This document shows, one piece after another, positions 13,594 to 13,922 of a DNA stretch of 13,922 nucleotides. The stretch's first letter is position 1, and each line of letters opens with the position of its first letter. This DNA comes from an uncultured Bacteroidales bacterium. Lineage in GTDB: Bacteria > Bacteroidota > Bacteroidia > Bacteroidales > WCHB1-69. Location of the stretch: NCBI GenBank assembly GCA_934699095.1, contig CAKUVI010000013.1, positions 1 to 13,922 of the forward strand. Reading direction: 5' to 3'. A program made the translations under genes and the position numbers. The notes beneath the pieces are model-generated. The model made no database searches. It saw only the letters and a program-made list of their open reading frames with translations, and had not been told where the DNA came from.

Positions 13594-13922
13594 TGGTTGC
13601 GGCGACCGTCTGTTTTTTTTCTCCGTTGAGACGCACGTCCGTGCGTCTTTACCTTGTGGGCTTGGTTGAGGCGGCCGTCCGTTGGTTTCCTGTTGAGACG
13701 CACGGCCGTGCGTCTTTACCTTGTGGGCTGATTGCGGCGACCGTCCGTTTTTTTCTCCGTTGAGACGCACGTCCGTGCGTCTTTACCTTGTGGGCTTGGT
13801 TGCGGCGACCGTCCGTTTTTTTCTCCGTTGAGACGCACGGCCGTGCGTCTTTACCCTGTGGGCTTGGTTGCGGCGGCCGTCCGTTGGTTTCCTGTTGAGA
13901 CGCACGTCCGTGCGTCTTTACC
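13594..13922. repeat. tandem palindromic (REP/BIME-like) array, right part, continuing past the window
   Basis: Palindromes at 13628-13650, 13695-13717, 13762-13784, 13830-13852 and 13897-13919 have spacing 67-68 bases and the same orientation as the left array. The cores alternate: acgtccgt at 13628, 13762 and 13897; acggccgt at 13695 and 13830. Two linker types occur: one ending gaccgtccg plus a T run and ctccgt (before 13628, 13762, 13830), the other ending ggccgtccgttggtttcctgt (before 13695, 13897). The partial unit at 13594-13627 is the right half of the unit that holds the transposase gene. The array runs to the last base, so its full length is not seen. Confidence 0.92.

Noticed and set aside
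13579..13770. N-terminal extension of the transposase starting at a GTG in the right array
   Set aside because: The extra ~64 residues are a translation of repeat units; with a 67-base period a stop-free run of up to about three units is expected by chance, and the ATG at 13578 gives the normal family N-terminus.
12697..13922. CRISPR array
   Set aside because: The sequences between the palindromes are nearly identical to each other, not unique spacers; the period is about 67 bases and no cas gene is present.

Overview
The window reads as a gut- or rumen-type Bacteroidales chromosome. Evidence: two putative promoters carry the Bacteroidetes -33/-7 pattern (TTG, a spacer of 18-19 bases, TAnnTTTG); start codons sit in A-rich contexts without clear Shine-Dalgarno sequences; the RHS core peptides are of the Bacteroidales kind. 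No rRNA, tRNA or CRISPR array was seen.

Region 1 (1-3859) is an accessory RHS toxin-tip island. It holds three RHS core fragments without the long N-terminal RHS repeats. The first, cut by the window edge, ends in a metzincin-like zinc protease domain and is followed by a membrane-anchored small protein. The second ends in a JAB/JAMM-like domain and overlaps by 4 bases a predicted lipoprotein. The third has a different core type and only a short tail. A phage tail tape-measure remnant with an in-frame TAG and a small hydrophobic reading frame lie between the second and third. The arrangement fits displaced toxin/immunity cassettes.

Region 2 (3902-9564) is mostly housekeeping on the + strand: a UPF1/DNA2-like SF1 helicase; an AtoD-like CoA-transferase alpha subunit with its own promoter and a strong terminator but no adjacent beta subunit; then a tight cluster of an exported protein of unknown function, a sugar-phosphate nucleotidyltransferase and a DUF2461 protein.

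Region 3 (9565-12663) has a convergent intergenic gap with a solitary GTAG-preceded palindrome, then, on the - strand, a 950-residue HelD-like helicase with an N-terminal membrane segment, an inserted PD-(D/E)XK-like nuclease domain and a C-terminal zinc ribbon.

Region 4 (12697-13922, running off the end) is the most striking part: a tandem array of about 67-base units, each with a 20-base palindrome (AGACGCACGGCCGTGCGTCT or a one-base variant), with an IS200-like REP-associated tyrosine transposase (RAYT) lodged inside one unit. Units on both sides have the same orientation, and on the transposase strand GTAA sits directly 5' of every well-preserved palindrome, much like GTAG before REP hairpins. 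This is best read as a Bacteroidales REP/RAYT system with an unusually dense, recently amplified array.
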